64,000 nt of DNA. Origin: Deltaproteobacteria bacterium (lineage in GTDB: Bacteria > Desulfobacterota > Binatia > JACPRU01). The DNA is taken from assembly GCA_016189835.1 (NCBI GenBank), contig JACPRU010000046.1, positions 1 through 64,000 of the forward strand. Reading direction: 5' to 3'. Under the pieces are notes generated by a model. The model was not told the DNA's origin. It made no database searches and saw nothing but the letters and a program-made list of their open reading frames with translations. Positions 35,404-44,499 of this stretch are shown one piece after another. Numbering within the stretch: the first letter of the stretch is position 1; every line of letters begins with the position of its first letter. A program made the translations under genes and the position numbers.

Positions 35404-36209
35404 GCCGGCCTGCGCGCGAAGATCTGCACCAGCACCAGTCGCCCGGCGTCGACCTCGCGATCGTGGGCCTCGAGCCGGGCGCGCGCCGCATCGAGACCGT
35501 TTCGCTCGTCCGCCGGCGCCGCGCCGAGCGCCTCGGCGAGTCGCCGCCCGACGACTTCCGCCAGCGCCGGTTCGCTCTCGAGCGGCCCGCGCGCCTCCTC
35601 GACGCGCAGCTCGCGGAAGCCCGCCGCGCGCAGCTCCCCGAGATAGGCCCGCGCCGCCACGCCGGTCCCGGGGCCGGCCGCCCGAACGTCGTCCGCCCGT
35701 ACCCACTCCTGCAGCGCGACGTGCCCGCCCGGCCGCACCACGCGAAACAGCTCGGCCCAGATGGGCCGGCGGTCGGCTTCGCCGTCGAGCGCCTCGACGC
35801 TCCACGCGTGGGTGAACGAGGCGTCCGCCGCGGGCAGCCGCTCGAGCGCGGCCACGGCCACGCCGACCGCGGCATCGAGGTACGCGCGGCGCACCAGCAG
35901 CCGGCTCGCCGCCGCCCGCTCCCGGTCGCGATCGACCGAGATCACGTGGCACCCGCGCCTGCGCGCCAGCCAGCGCGCGGGCCCGCCGATCCCGCCGGCG
36001 ACGTCCAGCACGCGCTCGTAGAAGCGAAAGATGCCGAGCTCGGAGAGCCGCTCGAGCAGCCGGGCGCCGGCTCCCGGCGGATGATCGAGGCCGAAGAACG
36101 GGAAGTCGTGCGGCGCGGGGCTGCGCCGGGCGACCTCGTTGGTCACCGCGGCGAGCGCGGCGGCGAAGCGCCGCGGGGCCGAGACCGCGTACGGTCGGAG
36201 CTGCGCCAC
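35400..36209 (-). CDS. SAM-dependent methyltransferase
   Basis: 269 residues, GTG start seven bases after the PiT stop. Motif I is VLDVAGGIGGPARWLARRRG, followed by ISVDRDRERA and AADASFTHAWSVEALDGEAD, the order seen in sterol/tocopherol and sarcosine-type C- or N-methyltransferases (GG-I-GGPAR motif). LFRVVRPGGHVALQEW is motif III. Substrate not determinable. Confidence 0.83.
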   Translation of the reverse strand: MAQLRPYAVSAPRRFAAALAAVTNEVARRSPAPHDFPFFGLDHPPGAGARLLERLSELGIFRFYERVLDVAGGIGGPARWLARRRGCHVISVDRDRERAAASRLLVRRAYLDAAVGVAVAALERLPAADASFTHAWSVEALDGEADRRPIWAELFRVVRPGGHVALQEWVRADDVRAAGPGTGVAARAYLGELRAAGFRELRVEEARGPLESEPALAEVVGRRLAEALGAAPADERNGLDAARARLEAHDREVDAGRLVLVQIFARRPA

Positions 36210-36216
36210 GGCGCGG

Positions 36217-37200
36217 CTAGACGATCGTTCCGAGGAGCGTGGCCATGATCCACCCGATCGCGCCGCACACCGGGAACGTCAAGATCCAAGCCGTCACCAC
36301 GTCGCCCACCACCCCCCAGCGCACGGCCGACAGGCGTCGCGACGATCCCACCCCCATGATGGCGGTATTGATCGTGTGCGTCGTGCTGAGCGGGATGCCG
36401 AGGCGGGAGGCCAGCTCGATGCAGGCGCCCGCCGCCGTCTCCGCGGCGAAGCCGTGGTAGGGCTCGAGCTTGGCGACCTTCATCCCCATGGTGCGGATGA
36501 TGCGCCAGCCGCCGACCGAGGTGCCGATTCCCATGGTGATCGAGCAGAGCAGCACAACGCCGAACGACGGCTGGAACTCGGGGATCACGCCGCCCAGCAC
36601 GAGTGCGAGCGTGAACACGCCGATGAACTTCTGACCGTCGTTGCTGCCGTGGCTGAACGCCATGAACACCGCGGAGAAGACCTGCAGCCGACCGAAGACG
36701 TTGCGCACCCGCCCCGGGCTCCAGGCGCGGCACACCCAGAGGATCGCCCAGATCAGCACGAATCCGGCGAAGAAGCCGAGGAAGGTGGAGAACAGCAGCC
36801 CGGTCAGGACCTTCTGCCATCCGTCCCAGAGGAGCGCCGACGGGCCCGCGGCGGCGAGCGCCGCGCCCGACAGACCGGCGACCAGCGCGTGGCTCGTGCT
36901 GGTCGGCAGCCCGTAGTACCAGGTGAACACGTCCCAGACGACGATCGCCCCCATGGCCGCAGCCACGGTGGTCAGGTTGACCGATTGCGTGGCGACGATG
37001 CCCTTTCCGATCGTGGCCGCCACCGCCGTGCCGGAGAACGCGCCGATCGCGTTGAACACCGTCGCCATCAGCACCGCCACCCGCGGCGACAGGACGCGCG
37101 TCGACACCACCGTGGCGATCGCGTTGGAGGCGTCGTGCCAGCCGTTGACGAACTCCGCGGCCAACACCAGCACCAGCACCGAGAACAGCAGGACCGTCAC
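36217..37200 (-). CDS. pit: PiT family low-affinity inorganic phosphate transporter
   Basis: 327 residues from a GTG at 37200 preceded by GGGGGGAGAG. Both inverted PiT signature repeats are seen: FVNGWHDASNAIATVVSTRVL near the N-terminus and FSHGSNDGQKFIGVFTLAL in the second half, plus GLPTSTSHALV and GIPLSTTHT. Pit imports metal-phosphate with protons. Clustered with a DUF47 regulator, as in many bacteria. The 575-residue track ORF is an artefact spanning the DUF47 gene in another frame. Confidence 0.93.
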   Translation of the reverse strand: MTVLLFSVLVLVLAAEFVNGWHDASNAIATVVSTRVLSPRVAVLMATVFNAIGAFSGTAVAATIGKGIVATQSVNLTTVAAAMGAIVVWDVFTWYYGLPTSTSHALVAGLSGAALAAAGPSALLWDGWQKVLTGLLFSTFLGFFAGFVLIWAILWVCRAWSPGRVRNVFGRLQVFSAVFMAFSHGSNDGQKFIGVFTLALVLGGVIPEFQPSFGVVLLCSITMGIGTSVGGWRIIRTMGMKVAKLEPYHGFAAETAAGACIELASRLGIPLSTTHTINTAIMGVGSSRRLSAVRWGVVGDVVTAWILTFPVCGAIGWIMATLLGTIV

Positions 37201-37235
37201 CTCTCCCCCCGCTCCTTCCGACCTGCCCGTGCGGA

Positions 37236-37865
37236 TCAAGCGTACTCGAGAGCCACGCCTTCGAGCACGTTGGCCACGTCCTCGCAGCGGTCCACGGCGT
37301 CCTCGAGGTAGTCGTAGATCTCCTTCCACGTGAGGACCTGGATGGCGTCCCGCTCCTCGCGGAAGAGACGGGCGACCGCCCTGCGGATCAGCTGGTCGCC
37401 CTCGTTCTCGAGGCGGTTGATCTCCATGCAGGTGCGCAGGATGGCGTTGCGGTCCTTCAAGTTGCGGAGCTGGGTCATCGCCTTCTCGACCTCGGCGACG
37501 GCGTTGATCAAAACCGCCGTCAGGTCCAGCGCATCGGGCTCGGCCGTGGTCAGCCGGTAGAGCCAGATCCGCTCGGCGGTCGAATCGACGAGATCGAGAA
37601 TGTCGTCGAGGCGGGTGATCAAGCGATGGATGTCGGCGCGATCGATCGGCGTGAGAAACGTCTGGTGCAGCATCTCGATGGCGCGGTGAGTGATCTGGTC
37701 CCCTTCGTGCTCGATCGACTTGATGCGCGCCGCGTCCCGCTCGGTGTCTTGCGGGTCCTGGAGCAGGGCGTGCAGGCAGCGGGCCGCCTCGAGCGTCTTG
37801 GCCGCGTGGCGCTCGAAAAACTCGAAGAATTCGGTTCCGCTGCGCGGAAACAGGCTGCCCAGCAT
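37236..37865 (-). CDS. DUF47 (PhoU-like) Pit accessory protein
   Basis: 209 residues from the ATG at 37865 with AGGAGGAGGCGC upstream. PhoU-like helical bundle with conserved E/D-rich metal sites: IKSIEHEGDQITHRAIEML and INRLENEGDQLIRRAVARLF, plus DDILDLVDSTAERIWLY. DUF47 proteins are encoded with Pit and regulate it. Distance to pit is 35 bases. Confidence 0.93.
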   Translation of the reverse strand: MLGSLFPRSGTEFFEFFERHAAKTLEAARCLHALLQDPQDTERDAARIKSIEHEGDQITHRAIEMLHQTFLTPIDRADIHRLITRLDDILDLVDSTAERIWLYRLTTAEPDALDLTAVLINAVAEVEKAMTQLRNLKDRNAILRTCMEINRLENEGDQLIRRAVARLFREERDAIQVLTWKEIYDYLEDAVDRCEDVANVLEGVALEYA

Positions 37866-37960
37866 GCGCCTCCTCCTGGTTCGTCCGCAGGAATTCCCGG
37901 AGCCGCCGCCGGAGGCGGCGGGCACTCCCGCGCTCGTCTATCATTCCTCGCGCGGGGTGG

Positions 37961-38243
37961 CTACTGCGCCTCGCCCGAGAGGCGCTCGAGCGATCGCGTC
38001 AGCGCCTGGGTGCCGTCGGCGTCGTCACCGGCCGCGGCGAGCGCGGCGAACAGCGGCCCGGCAGCGCTCGAACGGCTCCGCCTCGCCTCCCACCATGATC
38101 GACAGCGTTCCCTGCACGGCCCCGCTCTCGCCTCCCGACACCGGAGCATGGAGGTACTCGACGTGCCGTGCGCGCAGGCGACGCGCGAACCCGCGGGTGG
38201 CCTGCGGCGAGATCGTGCTCATGTCGATCCTCCCTGCGCATTG
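37961..38243 (-). pseudogene. 3-hydroxyisobutyrate dehydrogenase-like remnant, N-terminus missing and frame broken
   Basis: This lies in the 456-base gap between the DUF47 gene and GT39, which otherwise holds nothing I recognise. On the minus strand GRIDMSTISPQATRGF and APVSGGESGAVQGTLSIMVGGEAEPFER reproduce the conserved middle of beta-hydroxyacid dehydrogenases (D-x-STISP; APVSGG; G-x-L-x-I-M-V-G-G). The N-terminal NAD Rossmann domain is absent. Near 38055 the frame changes; the next frame gives PLFAALAAAGDDADGTQALTRSLERLSG, similar to the extreme C-terminus, so most of the C-terminal domain with the catalytic Lys was deleted. Confidence 0.72.
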
Positions 38244-38321
38244 ACGGGAGATCGGGGCTCCACGATGCTGAGCCTCACCGTGGCCCGGCATCGCGGCCGC
38301 GCGCGTTGTTCTCCAACGGAT

Positions 38322-40061
38322 ATGACGCCTCAAGCCAAGCCCGAGCCTCCGCCGGTCGCCGCCCCGCGGGCCACGGCGCACCCTCGTTCGCGGGCCCGTG
38401 CGGGCGACCTGGGCCGCAGCGGCGTCCCCCGCTGGCTGCTCGCCATCGTCGTAGCACTGCCGCTGGCGCTGTTCTCGATCGACCTCGGCACGCCGTCGCT
38501 GTGGGATCCGGACGAAGGCCTGGCGGCCGAGGTGGCGCGCGAGATGCTGCTGACGCGGCAGTGGCTCACACCGCAGCTCAACTTCGCTCCCTACACGGAA
38601 AAGCCGCCGCTCTACTTCTGGGCGCTGGCGGCCGCGATGCGCGCGTTCGGCGTGAGGAACGAGGCCGCGATCCGCCTGCCCTCGGTGCTGCTGTCGATCG
38701 CCGGGGTGTGGCTGACGCTGTCCTGGGGATGGCGCCACCTGCGGCCCGTCGCCGGGACGTTCGCCGCGCTGGTGCTCGCCACCTCGGCCGGCTACGTCGC
38801 GATCGGCCGGCTCGGCATCGACGATGCGGCGGCCGGCGTGCTGCTGTCGATCGCCATGCTCGGCATGAGCGAGCCGCTGCTGTCGCGGCGCGCCGGCTTC
38901 CCGTGGCTGTTCTATCTGGCGCTCGGCGGCGCGATCTTGAGCTTTGGAGTCGCCGCCGTGCTGCTTCCCGCCGCGGTGGCGTTGCTGTTCGGGGCGCTGC
39001 TGCGCGAGCCGGGCCGCTGGCTCGACCTGCGTCCGTTCCGCGGGCTCGGCGTGCTCTGCGCGCTGGTCGCGCCCGTGCTCGGCCTGGCGGCGGCGCGCGA
39101 CCCCGGCTACGTGCGTGCTCTGGTCTTCGAGCACAACTTGATCCGCTTCCTCGACCCGGCCTTCGACGACTCCCATTCGTACTCGATCGTCGCCTTTGCG
39201 GGCATCGTGCCGCTGCTGATGCTGCCGTGGGGCGTGTTCCTGCCCTGGTCGCTGCGTGACGCCGGTCGCAGCGGCGGCGAGCGATCGCGCGAGGCCCGGC
39301 TCTACCTGATCGCCTGGCTGGCGGGCGACCTGCTGTTCTTTGTCGCGTCGGCGGCCAACGTCGTCGCCTACGTGGTGATCGCTCTCACGCCGCTCGCCCT
39401 GCTCACGGGGCGAGCGATCGCGCGGTTCCTGCGCCGGCCTCGTGCCGCCAGCGTCTTCGGCGATCCGCTGCTGCTCGGATCCGGCCTGCTCTTCGTGGTC
39501 GTGCTGGCCATCCCCTTTCTCACCCGCCGCCTGCTGCAGAACGAGTACCCGACGTACGCGGACAAGCTGGTGTTCAGCTTTCTGCTGATCCCGCTCGCCG
39601 GGGTCGGGATCGGCGCAGTGGCGCGCCGCAACCGCATCGGCGCGCTCGGCGTGGTCGCCCTGTGCGGAGCGCTGACGCTGTCGGGCAGCTACCATTTCGG
39701 CAGCGCGACGGTCTCCGCCTACAACAGCATGGAGGCGCCGGCGGACATGATCGCCGAGCGGCTGCCGGCGAACGCGTCTATCGTCAGCTACGGCACCACC
39801 AGCCACACTCTGGCCTTCTACTCCGGCCGTCCGGTGCGGCTGCTCGCCTCGGCCGCCGACGCCGGGCCGCTGCTGAACGACTCGGCACCCGTCGCGCTGC
39901 TCACCAAGGAGCGCTTTCTGGCCGACGTCCGCGCCGAGCTGCGCCAGCCGCTGTACCTCTGGTGGATGGGCGACTCGAAGAAGGTGCTGCTCGCCAACCT
40001 GCCGCCGCCGCCAAAAGGGGACCGGCGGATCCTCCTGCCGGGTCAGCCGGGCGGTTCGTAG
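38322..40061 (+). CDS. ArnT-like GT39 membrane glycosyltransferase (second copy type)
   Basis: 579 residues from ATG 38322; ATG 38265 is an alternative and neither has a strong ribosome site. After TM1, LWDPDEGLAAEVAREML carries the family's DPDE acidic motif and YTEKPPLYFWALAAAMRAFG follows. About 12 helices, then a periplasmic C-terminal domain (ASIVSYGTTSHTLAFYSGRPVRLL). It should transfer a sugar from a polyprenyl phosphate donor to lipid A or another cell-envelope acceptor, like the other GT39 at 6973-8634, from which it differs clearly in sequence. Confidence 0.87.
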   Translation: MTPQAKPEPPPVAAPRATAHPRSRARAGDLGRSGVPRWLLAIVVALPLALFSIDLGTPSLWDPDEGLAAEVAREMLLTRQWLTPQLNFAPYTEKPPLYFWALAAAMRAFGVRNEAAIRLPSVLLSIAGVWLTLSWGWRHLRPVAGTFAALVLATSAGYVAIGRLGIDDAAAGVLLSIAMLGMSEPLLSRRAGFPWLFYLALGGAILSFGVAAVLLPAAVALLFGALLREPGRWLDLRPFRGLGVLCALVAPVLGLAAARDPGYVRALVFEHNLIRFLDPAFDDSHSYSIVAFAGIVPLLMLPWGVFLPWSLRDAGRSGGERSREARLYLIAWLAGDLLFFVASAANVVAYVVIALTPLALLTGRAIARFLRRPRAASVFGDPLLLGSGLLFVVVLAIPFLTRRLLQNEYPTYADKLVFSFLLIPLAGVGIGAVARRNRIGALGVVALCGALTLSGSYHFGSATVSAYNSMEAPADMIAERLPANASIVSYGTTSHTLAFYSGRPVRLLASAADAGPLLNDSAPVALLTKERFLADVRAELRQPLYLWWMGDSKKVLLANLPPPPKGDRRILLPGQPGGS

Positions 40062-40066
40062 CGGCG

Positions 40067-40083
40067 CCCGGCTTGGAGCCGGG
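40067..40083. terminator. Short hairpin between convergent genes
   Basis: CCCGGCT-TGG-AGCCGGG, seven perfect pairs, six bases after the GT39 stop and before the phoR stop on the other strand. No T run. A bidirectional terminator is plausible. Confidence 0.4.
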
Positions 40084-40157
40084 AGCAGGAGCCAGCCCGC
40101 CGCCATGCGGGGCCGTCCGAGCGACGCTCGCGAGGGAGAGCCGCGCCGGCGCCCGAC

Positions 40158-41948
40158 TCACGCATCGTGGCTCGGGCCCGCGGCAGCGCCGGGCAGAACG
40201 ACGCGCACGGTGGTACCGAGCCCGAGCGCGCTCTCGATGGCCAGCGAGCCGCCGTGCGCCTGAATGATGTGCTTGACGATCGCCAGGCCGAGGCCGGTGC
40301 CGCCGAGCTCGCGCGAGCGCGCGCGGTCCACCCGGTAGAAGCGCTCGGTCAAGCGCGGAACGTCCTTCCGCGGGATGCCGACGCCGTTGTCGCGCACGGC
40401 GATCTCCACCGCCAGCGGAACGCCGTCGCCGGCGGACCGCGCGACGACGCGCACCTCGCTGCCGGGGCCGCTGTACTTGATGCCGTTGTCGATCAAGTTG
40501 ATCAGCACCTGCTCGAGCCGGTCGCGGTCGGCGAGCACCGGCGGCAGGCCCGGGGCGATTTCCACGCGCACGGCGACGCCGCGCTCCTCGGCCTTCTGCC
40601 GCAGCACCTCGACGCAGCCGCGCACCACCTCCTCGACCGCCAGCGGCCGTGCCCGCAGCTCGGTGCGCCCGAGCTCGAGATCGGAGAGCGTGAGCAGATC
40701 GTCGATCAGGCGCGTCAGGCGTTCGCAGTGCCGCAGGATCACGGCGACGAACTCGGCGGCGCGCCGGGGATCGCCGAGCGCCCCGCTCTGCAGCGTCTCG
40801 GCATAGCCGCGGATCGCCGTCAGCGGCGTGCGCAGCTCATGGGAGACGTTGGCCACGAACTCGGCGCGCATCGCCTCGAAGTGGCGAATGCGGGTCAGGT
40901 CGTGCAGCACGAGGATCGCGCCGAACGGCTCGGTCGGGCCCGCGCTCGTCACCGCGCTCGCCGACAACACGCGGTTGCGCTCGCGCCCCGGGAACGTGAT
41001 CTCCCGCTGCAGCACCTGGCCCGGCTGGCGCAGCGCCTCCCCGACCAGCGCGATGACCTCCGACGCCCGACACACGAGCGACAGCTTGGCGCCGGCCGGT
41101 TCGCCGTCGATCGGCAGCTCGAGCTGCTCGATCGCCGAAGCGTTGCAGAGGACCATGCGGCCCTCGGCGTCGAGCACGACCACGCCGTCGGCCATGCTGC
41201 GCAGTACCGCCTCGAGCTTGCCGCGCTCGGCCTCGGTCGCCGCCAGCCGCGCGCGCATCTCGCGGCCGAGCTCGACGAGATGCCGCTCGAGCGCGCCGAG
41301 CTCGTCCTCCCGTGGCGGCTGCGCCGCTTCGGCGGCTCCGGCGAGCGCCGCTCGCGACAGCGCCTCGATGCGCTGGATTCTCGCGGCGATTCGCCGCGAG
41401 AACCCCAGCGCCGAGGCGCCGCCGAGCAGCAGCGCCGCGAGCAGGCCGTAGGTCAGCGTTCGCCGCACGATCGACCGCGCCGCTTCGAGGTCGCGCAGCG
41501 GTACGGCGACGCGCACGAACCGCAGCCCGTGCTCGCGGCGGTCCGCTACGGCGACGTAGAGCATGTCGAAGCCGAGCGTGCGGCTGAAGCGCGTCGCCAC
41601 GCCCGCTCCGCGCTGCCGCGCCACCGCCACCTCCGGCCGCGACCCGTGGTTCTCGAGCGACGTCGAAGGCTCCTCGGACTCGCCGACCACCCGCCCGTCG
41701 TCGGCGACGACCGTGACGCGGCCGCCGATCTCGCGGGCGTGTACCGCGCAGAGCCGGTCGAGATCGGCGCCGGAGGCCCCCCATGGCAGCGCATCGGCGG
41801 CCAGTCGCGCCTCGCGCTCGAGGCGCTCGGTCAGCGACTGGACGTACAGCCGTTGGAAGGCGCGCGACCAGTAGAACGCGGCGACCAGAACGACCGCCGT
41901 CACCACCGCGAGGATGGGCAGCAGCAACTGGACGGAGAGCCGGCGCAC
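40158..41948 (-). CDS. phoR: PhoR-type phosphate-sensor histidine kinase
   Basis: 596 residues, GTG start. TM1 (LLLPILAVVTAVVLVAAFYW), a periplasmic sensor segment of ~140 residues, TM2 (TLTYGLLAALLLGGASALGF), HAMP-like region, PAS domain (~245-345, MADGVVVLDAEGRMVLCNASA), HisKA with VANVSHELRTPLTAIRGYAE (phospho-His) and HATPase_c with INLIDNGIKYS (N box) and GTGLGLAIVKHI (G box). It follows phoB by six bases, so it senses Pst/PhoU status and phosphorylates PhoB. Confidence 0.93.
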   Translation of the reverse strand: MRRLSVQLLLPILAVVTAVVLVAAFYWSRAFQRLYVQSLTERLEREARLAADALPWGASGADLDRLCAVHAREIGGRVTVVADDGRVVGESEEPSTSLENHGSRPEVAVARQRGAGVATRFSRTLGFDMLYVAVADRREHGLRFVRVAVPLRDLEAARSIVRRTLTYGLLAALLLGGASALGFSRRIAARIQRIEALSRAALAGAAEAAQPPREDELGALERHLVELGREMRARLAATEAERGKLEAVLRSMADGVVVLDAEGRMVLCNASAIEQLELPIDGEPAGAKLSLVCRASEVIALVGEALRQPGQVLQREITFPGRERNRVLSASAVTSAGPTEPFGAILVLHDLTRIRHFEAMRAEFVANVSHELRTPLTAIRGYAETLQSGALGDPRRAAEFVAVILRHCERLTRLIDDLLTLSDLELGRTELRARPLAVEEVVRGCVEVLRQKAEERGVAVRVEIAPGLPPVLADRDRLEQVLINLIDNGIKYSGPGSEVRVVARSAGDGVPLAVEIAVRDNGVGIPRKDVPRLTERFYRVDRARSRELGGTGLGLAIVKHIIQAHGGSLAIESALGLGTTVRVVLPGAAAGPSHDA

Positions 41949-41954
41949 GGCAGG

Positions 41955-42701
41955 CTACGATCGGGTCCCGGTCTTGCGCGACGGCCGATCGAGCGCATCG
42001 GGCTTGAACTTGTAGCCGAAGCCCCGGACCGTGAGGATCAGCTCGGGGCTCGCATCGTCGCGCTCGACCTGCAGCCGCAATCGGCGCACGTGGACGTCGA
42101 CGGTGCGCGGCTCGACGTGCGTGTCGCTGCCCCAGACGAGGTCGAGGATGTCGCCGCGCGAGAACGCGCGCTCGGGGTTCTGCGTGAAGAAGCGCAGCAG
42201 CTCGAACTCCCGCAGCGACAGGTGCAGCGGCTTGCCGTCGAGGAACGCCTCGTAACCGTCGAGATCGATGCGCAGGCGCCCGCGCTCCCACACCTGGTGC
42301 GGCCGCTCGACTTCCGCGCCGTAGGCACGCCGCACCAGCGCCTTCACGCGCGCCAGCAGCTCGCGCGGGCTGAACGGCTTGGTCACGTAGTCGTCGGCGC
42401 CGATCTCCAGCCCGAGCACCTTGTCGACCTCGGTGGCGCGCGCGGTCAGCATCAGCACCGGCAGCTGGGCGGTGCGCTGCTCGGCACGCAGCACGCGGCA
42501 GACCTCGAGCCCGTTCATGCCCGGCAGCATGAGGTCGAGCACGATCAGGTGCGGCCGATGCTTGCGCGCCAGGGAAAGCGCCTGCTCGCCGTCGCCCGCC
42601 TCGAGCACCGTGAAGCCCTCCTGCTCGAGGTTGTAGCGGACGAGGTTGCGGATGTCCGCCTCGTCGTCGACGACCAGGATCTGTCGGCGGGTCCCGCTCA
42701 C
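41955..42701 (-). CDS. phoB: Phosphate regulon response regulator
   Basis: 248 residues from the GTG at 42701 that overlaps the phoU stop. Receiver domain with ILVVDDEADIRNLV, phospho-Asp in LIVLDLMLPGMNG, conserved Thr (MLTARA) and Lys (VTKPFSPREL). OmpR-type winged-helix domain with FSRGDILDLVWGSDTHVEPRTVDVHVRRLR recognition helix, characteristic of PhoB. It would bind Pho boxes such as the one before pstS. Confidence 0.95.
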   Translation of the reverse strand: MSGTRRQILVVDDEADIRNLVRYNLEQEGFTVLEAGDGEQALSLARKHRPHLIVLDLMLPGMNGLEVCRVLRAEQRTAQLPVLMLTARATEVDKVLGLEIGADDYVTKPFSPRELLARVKALVRRAYGAEVERPHQVWERGRLRIDLDGYEAFLDGKPLHLSLREFELLRFFTQNPERAFSRGDILDLVWGSDTHVEPRTVDVHVRRLRLQVERDDASPELILTVRGFGYKFKPDALDRPSRKTGTRS

Positions 42702-43393
42702 GCGAGCTCGGCGCCGCCCCGCGGCAGCGACGCCGCGTGCCGGATCATCTTGCCGTCGACCATGAACACCACCATCTCGGCGATGTTGGTCGCATGATCG
42801 GCGATCCGCTCGAGGTACTTGGAGACGAGCAGGATGCGCGTCGCCCGAGAGATCGTCTTCGGCTCCTCGACCATGAAGGAGAGCAGCTCCCGGTAGAGCT
42901 GGTGGGCGTAGCCGTCGACGACGTCGTCCTGCTCGATCACCCGGCGCGCCAGCGCGGTGTCGCGCCGCACGAGGGCGTCGAGGCTCGTGCGCACCATCTG
43001 CTGCGCCTCCTTCGCCATGTTCGGGACGTCGATGTAGGGCTTGAGCATCGGCTCGTCGTTCAGCTCGAGGGCCCGCTCGCAGATGTTCACCGCCATGTCG
43101 CCGATCCGCTCGAGATCGGTGTTGACCTTCAACGCCGTGGTCACGAAGCGCAGGTCGCCCGCTGCCGGCTGATGCAGCGCGATCACCTTCAAGCACTCCT
43201 CGTCGATCAGGATGTCGAGCCGGTTCACCTCGCGGTCGCGAGCGATCACCTCGCGGGCGAGCTCGGAGTCGCGCTCCACCAGAGACTCGATGGCGTGCGC
43301 GATCTGTCGCTCGACGAGCCCGCCCATGCGCAGCAGCAGCTCCTGCAGGCTCTGGAGCTCGTCCTCGAAGTGGCGATCGGTGTGCAGAGTCAT
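42698..43393 (-). CDS. phoU: Phosphate transport/Pho regulon negative regulator
   Basis: 231 residues from ATG 43393 (GGGAGAGGCC upstream). Two PhoU three-helix bundles with the E-x-x-x-D metal motifs: LERIGDMAVNICERA and LERIADHATNIAEMVVFM. PhoU ties Pst activity to PhoR. Two structured repeat copies separate it from pstB. Confidence 0.95.
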   Translation of the reverse strand: MTLHTDRHFEDELQSLQELLLRMGGLVERQIAHAIESLVERDSELAREVIARDREVNRLDILIDEECLKVIALHQPAAGDLRFVTTALKVNTDLERIGDMAVNICERALELNDEPMLKPYIDVPNMAKEAQQMVRTSLDALVRRDTALARRVIEQDDVVDGYAHQLYRELLSFMVEEPKTISRATRILLVSKYLERIADHATNIAEMVVFMVDGKMIRHAASLPRGGAELA

Positions 43394-43405
43394 GGCCTCT
43401 CCCTC

Positions 43406-43499
43406 AGCGCGGCACGGCCGCAACCGAACGGTGGTCGCGTACCGAGGCCTCGTATCTCACATCTTCGTGCAACACTGCGAAGTCGTGCCCTAGTAGCCT
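43406..43499 (-). repeat. Structured dispersed repeat, copy A (tandem)
   Basis: The first 53 bases, AGCGCGGCACGGCCGCAACC to CGTATCTC, are identical to copy B, 94 bases further on. It contains hairpin GCGGC-ACG-GCCGC and a second hairpin CTTCG (43463-43467) with CGAAG (43478-43482). It ends just upstream of the phoU ribosome site on the minus strand. Confidence 0.88.
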
Positions 43500-43591
43500 A
43501 GCGCGGCACGGCCGCAACCGAACGGTGGTCGCGTACCGAGGCCTCGTATCTCCTGTCTTCGTAGGAAGACGCGAAATCCTGCCCTCGTCGA
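43500..43591 (-). repeat. Structured dispersed repeat, copy B (tandem)
   Basis: Same 53-base core as copy A. Its second hairpin is GTCTTC-GTAG-GAAGAC (43555-43570), different bases from copies A and C but still fully paired. In the direction of transcription it begins at the pstB stop (TGATCATCGACGAGGGCAGG), as copy C begins at the DUF3047 stop (TGATCTACTACGGCAG). Confidence 0.88.
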
Positions 43592-43594
43592 TGA

Positions 43595-44464
43595 TCACCC
43601 GAAACGGCCGGTGATGTAGTCCTCGGTCTCGCGCTTGTCGCGCGCGGTGAAGATCTTCTCGGTCGAACCCACTTCGACGAGCTTGCCGAGGTAGAGGAAC
43701 GCCGTCAGATCCGAGACCCGGGCCGCCTGCTGCATGTTGTGGGTCACGATCACGATAGTATATCGCTGCGAGAGCTCGTGGATCAAAGATTCCACCTTCG
43801 CGGTGGCGATCGGGTCGAGCGCGGAGCAGGGCTCGTCCATCAAGATGACCTCGGGCTCGACCGCGATCGCCCGCGCGATGCACAGGCGCTGCTGCTGTCC
43901 GCCGGAGAGCGCGAGCGCGCTGGCGCGCAAGCGGTCCGTGACCTCGTCCCACAGCGCCGCGCTCTTCAGGCTCTTCTCCACCGCGGCGTCGAGCGCGTTC
44001 TTGCGCCGCGCGCCGGCGATGCGCAGCCCGTAGGCGACGTTGTCGTATATCGACTTCGGGAACGGGTTCGACTTCTGGAAGACCATGCCGACCCGCTGGC
44101 GCAGGGCCACCACGTCGGTGCGCCGGTCGTAGATGTTGACGCCGTCGAGCAGGATCTCGCCCGTCACCCGCACGTCGTCGACCAGGTCGTTCATGCGGTT
44201 CAGGCAGCGCAGCAGCGTCGACTTGCCGCAGCCGGAGGGCCCGATGAAGGCGGTGACGCGTCGCTGCGGGATCGCCAAGTCGATGTCCTCGAGCGCGGCC
44301 TTCTCGCCGTAGCGCAGCCCGAGCCCGCGGATCTGGATCAGCGTGCGCGGCGCCGCGCCCGCCGCCGGAGTGCCGCGCACCGCTCCGCTGCTGTGCTGCT
44401 CGCTCGACTGACGAGCCGGCTTCACCTTGAAGTTCCAGCCTCGTTCGGTCACTGCTGTCTCCAT
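43595..44464 (-). CDS. pstB: Phosphate ABC transporter ATP-binding protein
   Basis: 289 residues. Walker [11 protein letters not shown]-loop [21 protein letters not shown] signature [14 protein letters not shown], Walker [15 protein letters not shown]-loop [18 protein letters not shown] and [10 protein letters not shown] are PstB-specific. The N-terminus has a ~30-residue extension before the ABC domain, giving an ATG at 44464. It energises PstCA. Confidence 0.96.
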   Translation of the reverse strand: METAVTERGWNFKVKPARQSSEQHSSGAVRGTPAAGAAPRTLIQIRGLGLRYGEKAALEDIDLAIPQRRVTAFIGPSGCGKSTLLRCLNRMNDLVDDVRVTGEILLDGVNIYDRRTDVVALRQRVGMVFQKSNPFPKSIYDNVAYGLRIAGARRKNALDAAVEKSLKSAALWDEVTDRLRASALALSGGQQQRLCIARAIAVEPEVILMDEPCSALDPIATAKVESLIHELSQRYTIVIVTHNMQQAARVSDLTAFLYLGKLVEVGSTEKIFTARDKRETEDYITGRFG

Positions 44465-44499
44465 CGCGGACCCTCTCGCCGCTCGCGCGCAAGCCTCGT

